NCBI GenBank assembly: GCA_014378085.1
Contig: JACMOJ010000061.1
Span: 1-6,243 of the forward strand
DNA length: 6,243 nt
Source: Burkholderiales bacterium
GTDB taxonomy: Bacteria; Pseudomonadota; Gammaproteobacteria; Burkholderiales; Usitatibacteraceae
Direction of reading: 5' to 3'
Made by a program: the position numbers and the translations under genes. The notes below the pieces were generated by a model. It did not search any database and was not told the DNA's origin. It saw nothing but the letters and a program-made list of their open reading frames with translations. Positions 5,937-6,243 of this stretch are shown here, in pieces. Within the stretch, counting starts at the first letter, position 1; every line of letters begins with the position of its first letter.

Positions 5937-6025
5937 GCGGCGCGCTTCCGCAGGGAAATAAAAATCTGGAATACACGTGCAGCTTGGCTCGTAGCTGCGC
6001 GAAGTTCAGGCAATTTCTTCCCCAT
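5933..6025 (-). CDS. Possible 30-residue basic peptide upstream of the 5730-5936 frame
   Basis: ATG 6025-6023 to TGA 5935-5933, overlapping the next start by ATGA. The peptide begins MGKKLPELRAATSQAAR and ends LRKRAA, basic and helical. AGG lies about 7 bases before the ATG. The frame is open further upstream, but that part runs antisense through the tRNA-His fragment and yields a typical spurious peptide (RPTGVEPATTG), so I reject the longer version. Support for the short one is only the coupling overlap. Confidence 0.2.
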   Translation of the reverse strand: MGKKLPELRAATSQAARVFQIFISLRKRAA

Positions 6026-6074
6026 CTGCGCGCCTGTGATCCGCTTGTGGATGCGCTTTTCAGGGGGTGGAAAA

Positions 6075-6126
6075 GTCTGGATTGTGATTCCAGTTGTCGC
6101 GGGTTCGACCCCCGTCGGTCGCCCCA
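6075..6126 (+). other. Attachment site (attR-type) in the 3' end of tRNA-His
   Basis: The tRNA-His 3' portion without its 5' half marks the junction between element (left) and presumed chromosome (right). The anticodon arm CTGGA-TTGTGAT-TCCAG is a 5-bp inverted repeat around 7 bases, the arrangement tyrosine integrases often use as core with a 7-base overlap. The complete tRNA-His and integrase should lie at the other end of the element, outside this window. Confidence 0.65.
6077..6126 (+). tRNA. tRNA-His (GTG) 3' fragment, truncated
   Basis: Anticodon stem CTGGA (6077-6081), loop TTGTGAT with anticodon GTG at 6084-6086, stem TCCAG (6089-6093), variable TTGTC, T stem GCGGG, T loop TTCGACC, T stem CCCGT (6111-6115), acceptor 3' strand CGGTCGC (6116-6122), discriminator C and encoded CCA (6124-6126). 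C at the discriminator position is the tRNA-His identity base that pairs with G-1. The expected acceptor 5' strand and D arm are absent from the sequence before 6077, so it cannot fold into a functional tRNA. Confidence 0.88.
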
Positions 6127-6137
6127 AAATCTTGTCG

Positions 6138-6166
6138 AAAAGCCCTATCGTTGGGGCTTTTGTGTT
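6138..6166 (+). terminator. Rho-independent terminator of the original tRNA-His transcript
   Basis: AAAAGCCC (6138-6145) pairs with GGGCTTTT (6154-6161) around an 8-base loop, followed by GTGTTT. It lies 12 bases after the CCA end, the normal place for the tRNA-His terminator. This fits host DNA beginning at the tRNA fragment. The remaining bases to 6243 hold nothing I can identify. Confidence 0.7.
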
Positions 6167-6243
6167 TCTGCCGCTGTTGCGTTCGCAGCGAACAATGCGT
6201 GCAATCATTTTTTGTTTGCAGCGATTTCCTGCAGAAACGCCAC

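Noticed and set aside
5933..6208. 91-codon minus-strand frame through the tRNA fragment
   Set aside because: Its middle (RPTGVEPATTG) is the antisense translation of the tRNA-His T and anticodon arms, a familiar spurious protein. Only the last 30 codons were kept as a weak candidate.
1..6243. CRISPR array or insertion sequence
   Set aside because: No spaced direct repeats and no transposase or paired terminal inverted repeats were found.

Overview
The window looks like the end of a prophage or related integrative element in a GC-rich proteobacterium. A beta-proteobacterium such as Burkholderia or Paraburkholderia is my best guess, from composition, codon use and the small protein types; nothing here proves the genus. 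The strongest anchor is at the right: the 3' part of a tRNA-His gene (anticodon arm, T arm, 3' acceptor strand and encoded CCA, about 6077-6126) with no 5' half, followed by a terminator. A lone 3' tRNA fragment is the usual scar of integration into a tRNA gene. Its orientation puts the element to the left and host chromosome to the right of about 6126. No integrase is in the window.

Left block (1-950, + strand): the C-terminus of a protein with Gly-Thr-Gly-Ala-Pro repeats (phage tail/fibre-like), then two tightly packed small membrane-associated protein genes (131-511 and 513-950). All three abut within 1-2 bases, as in a late phage operon. It ends at a strong 11-bp hairpin (962-989), shared with a convergent small gene (1001-1291, - strand) that resembles the GhoS/DUF2622 endoribonuclease-antitoxin family.

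Middle (1292-2292): about 1 kb with no intact gene. It holds a perfect 12-bp inverted repeat with an AAAA loop, one consensus DnaA box, and a decayed or amber-interrupted minus-strand reading frame (about 2117-1845) with a promoter-like and operator-like palindrome upstream.

Main cargo (2293-5217, - strand): one 974-residue protein joining an N-terminal PD-(D/E)xK nuclease motif to an N6-adenine DNA methyltransferase (motif I and NPPF) and a C-terminal region placed like a target-recognition domain. This is the architecture of a single-chain type IIG restriction-modification enzyme. It stands alone, with no separate specificity, helicase or controller gene, so the likely role is self-contained anti-phage defence carried as element cargo. 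An inverted-repeat cluster lies 80-100 bases upstream of its start.

Right end (5218-6243): a mostly non-coding stretch, a few very small minus-strand frames ending at a clear minus-strand terminator (5535-5566), then the tRNA-His scar, its terminator, and a short piece of presumed host DNA.
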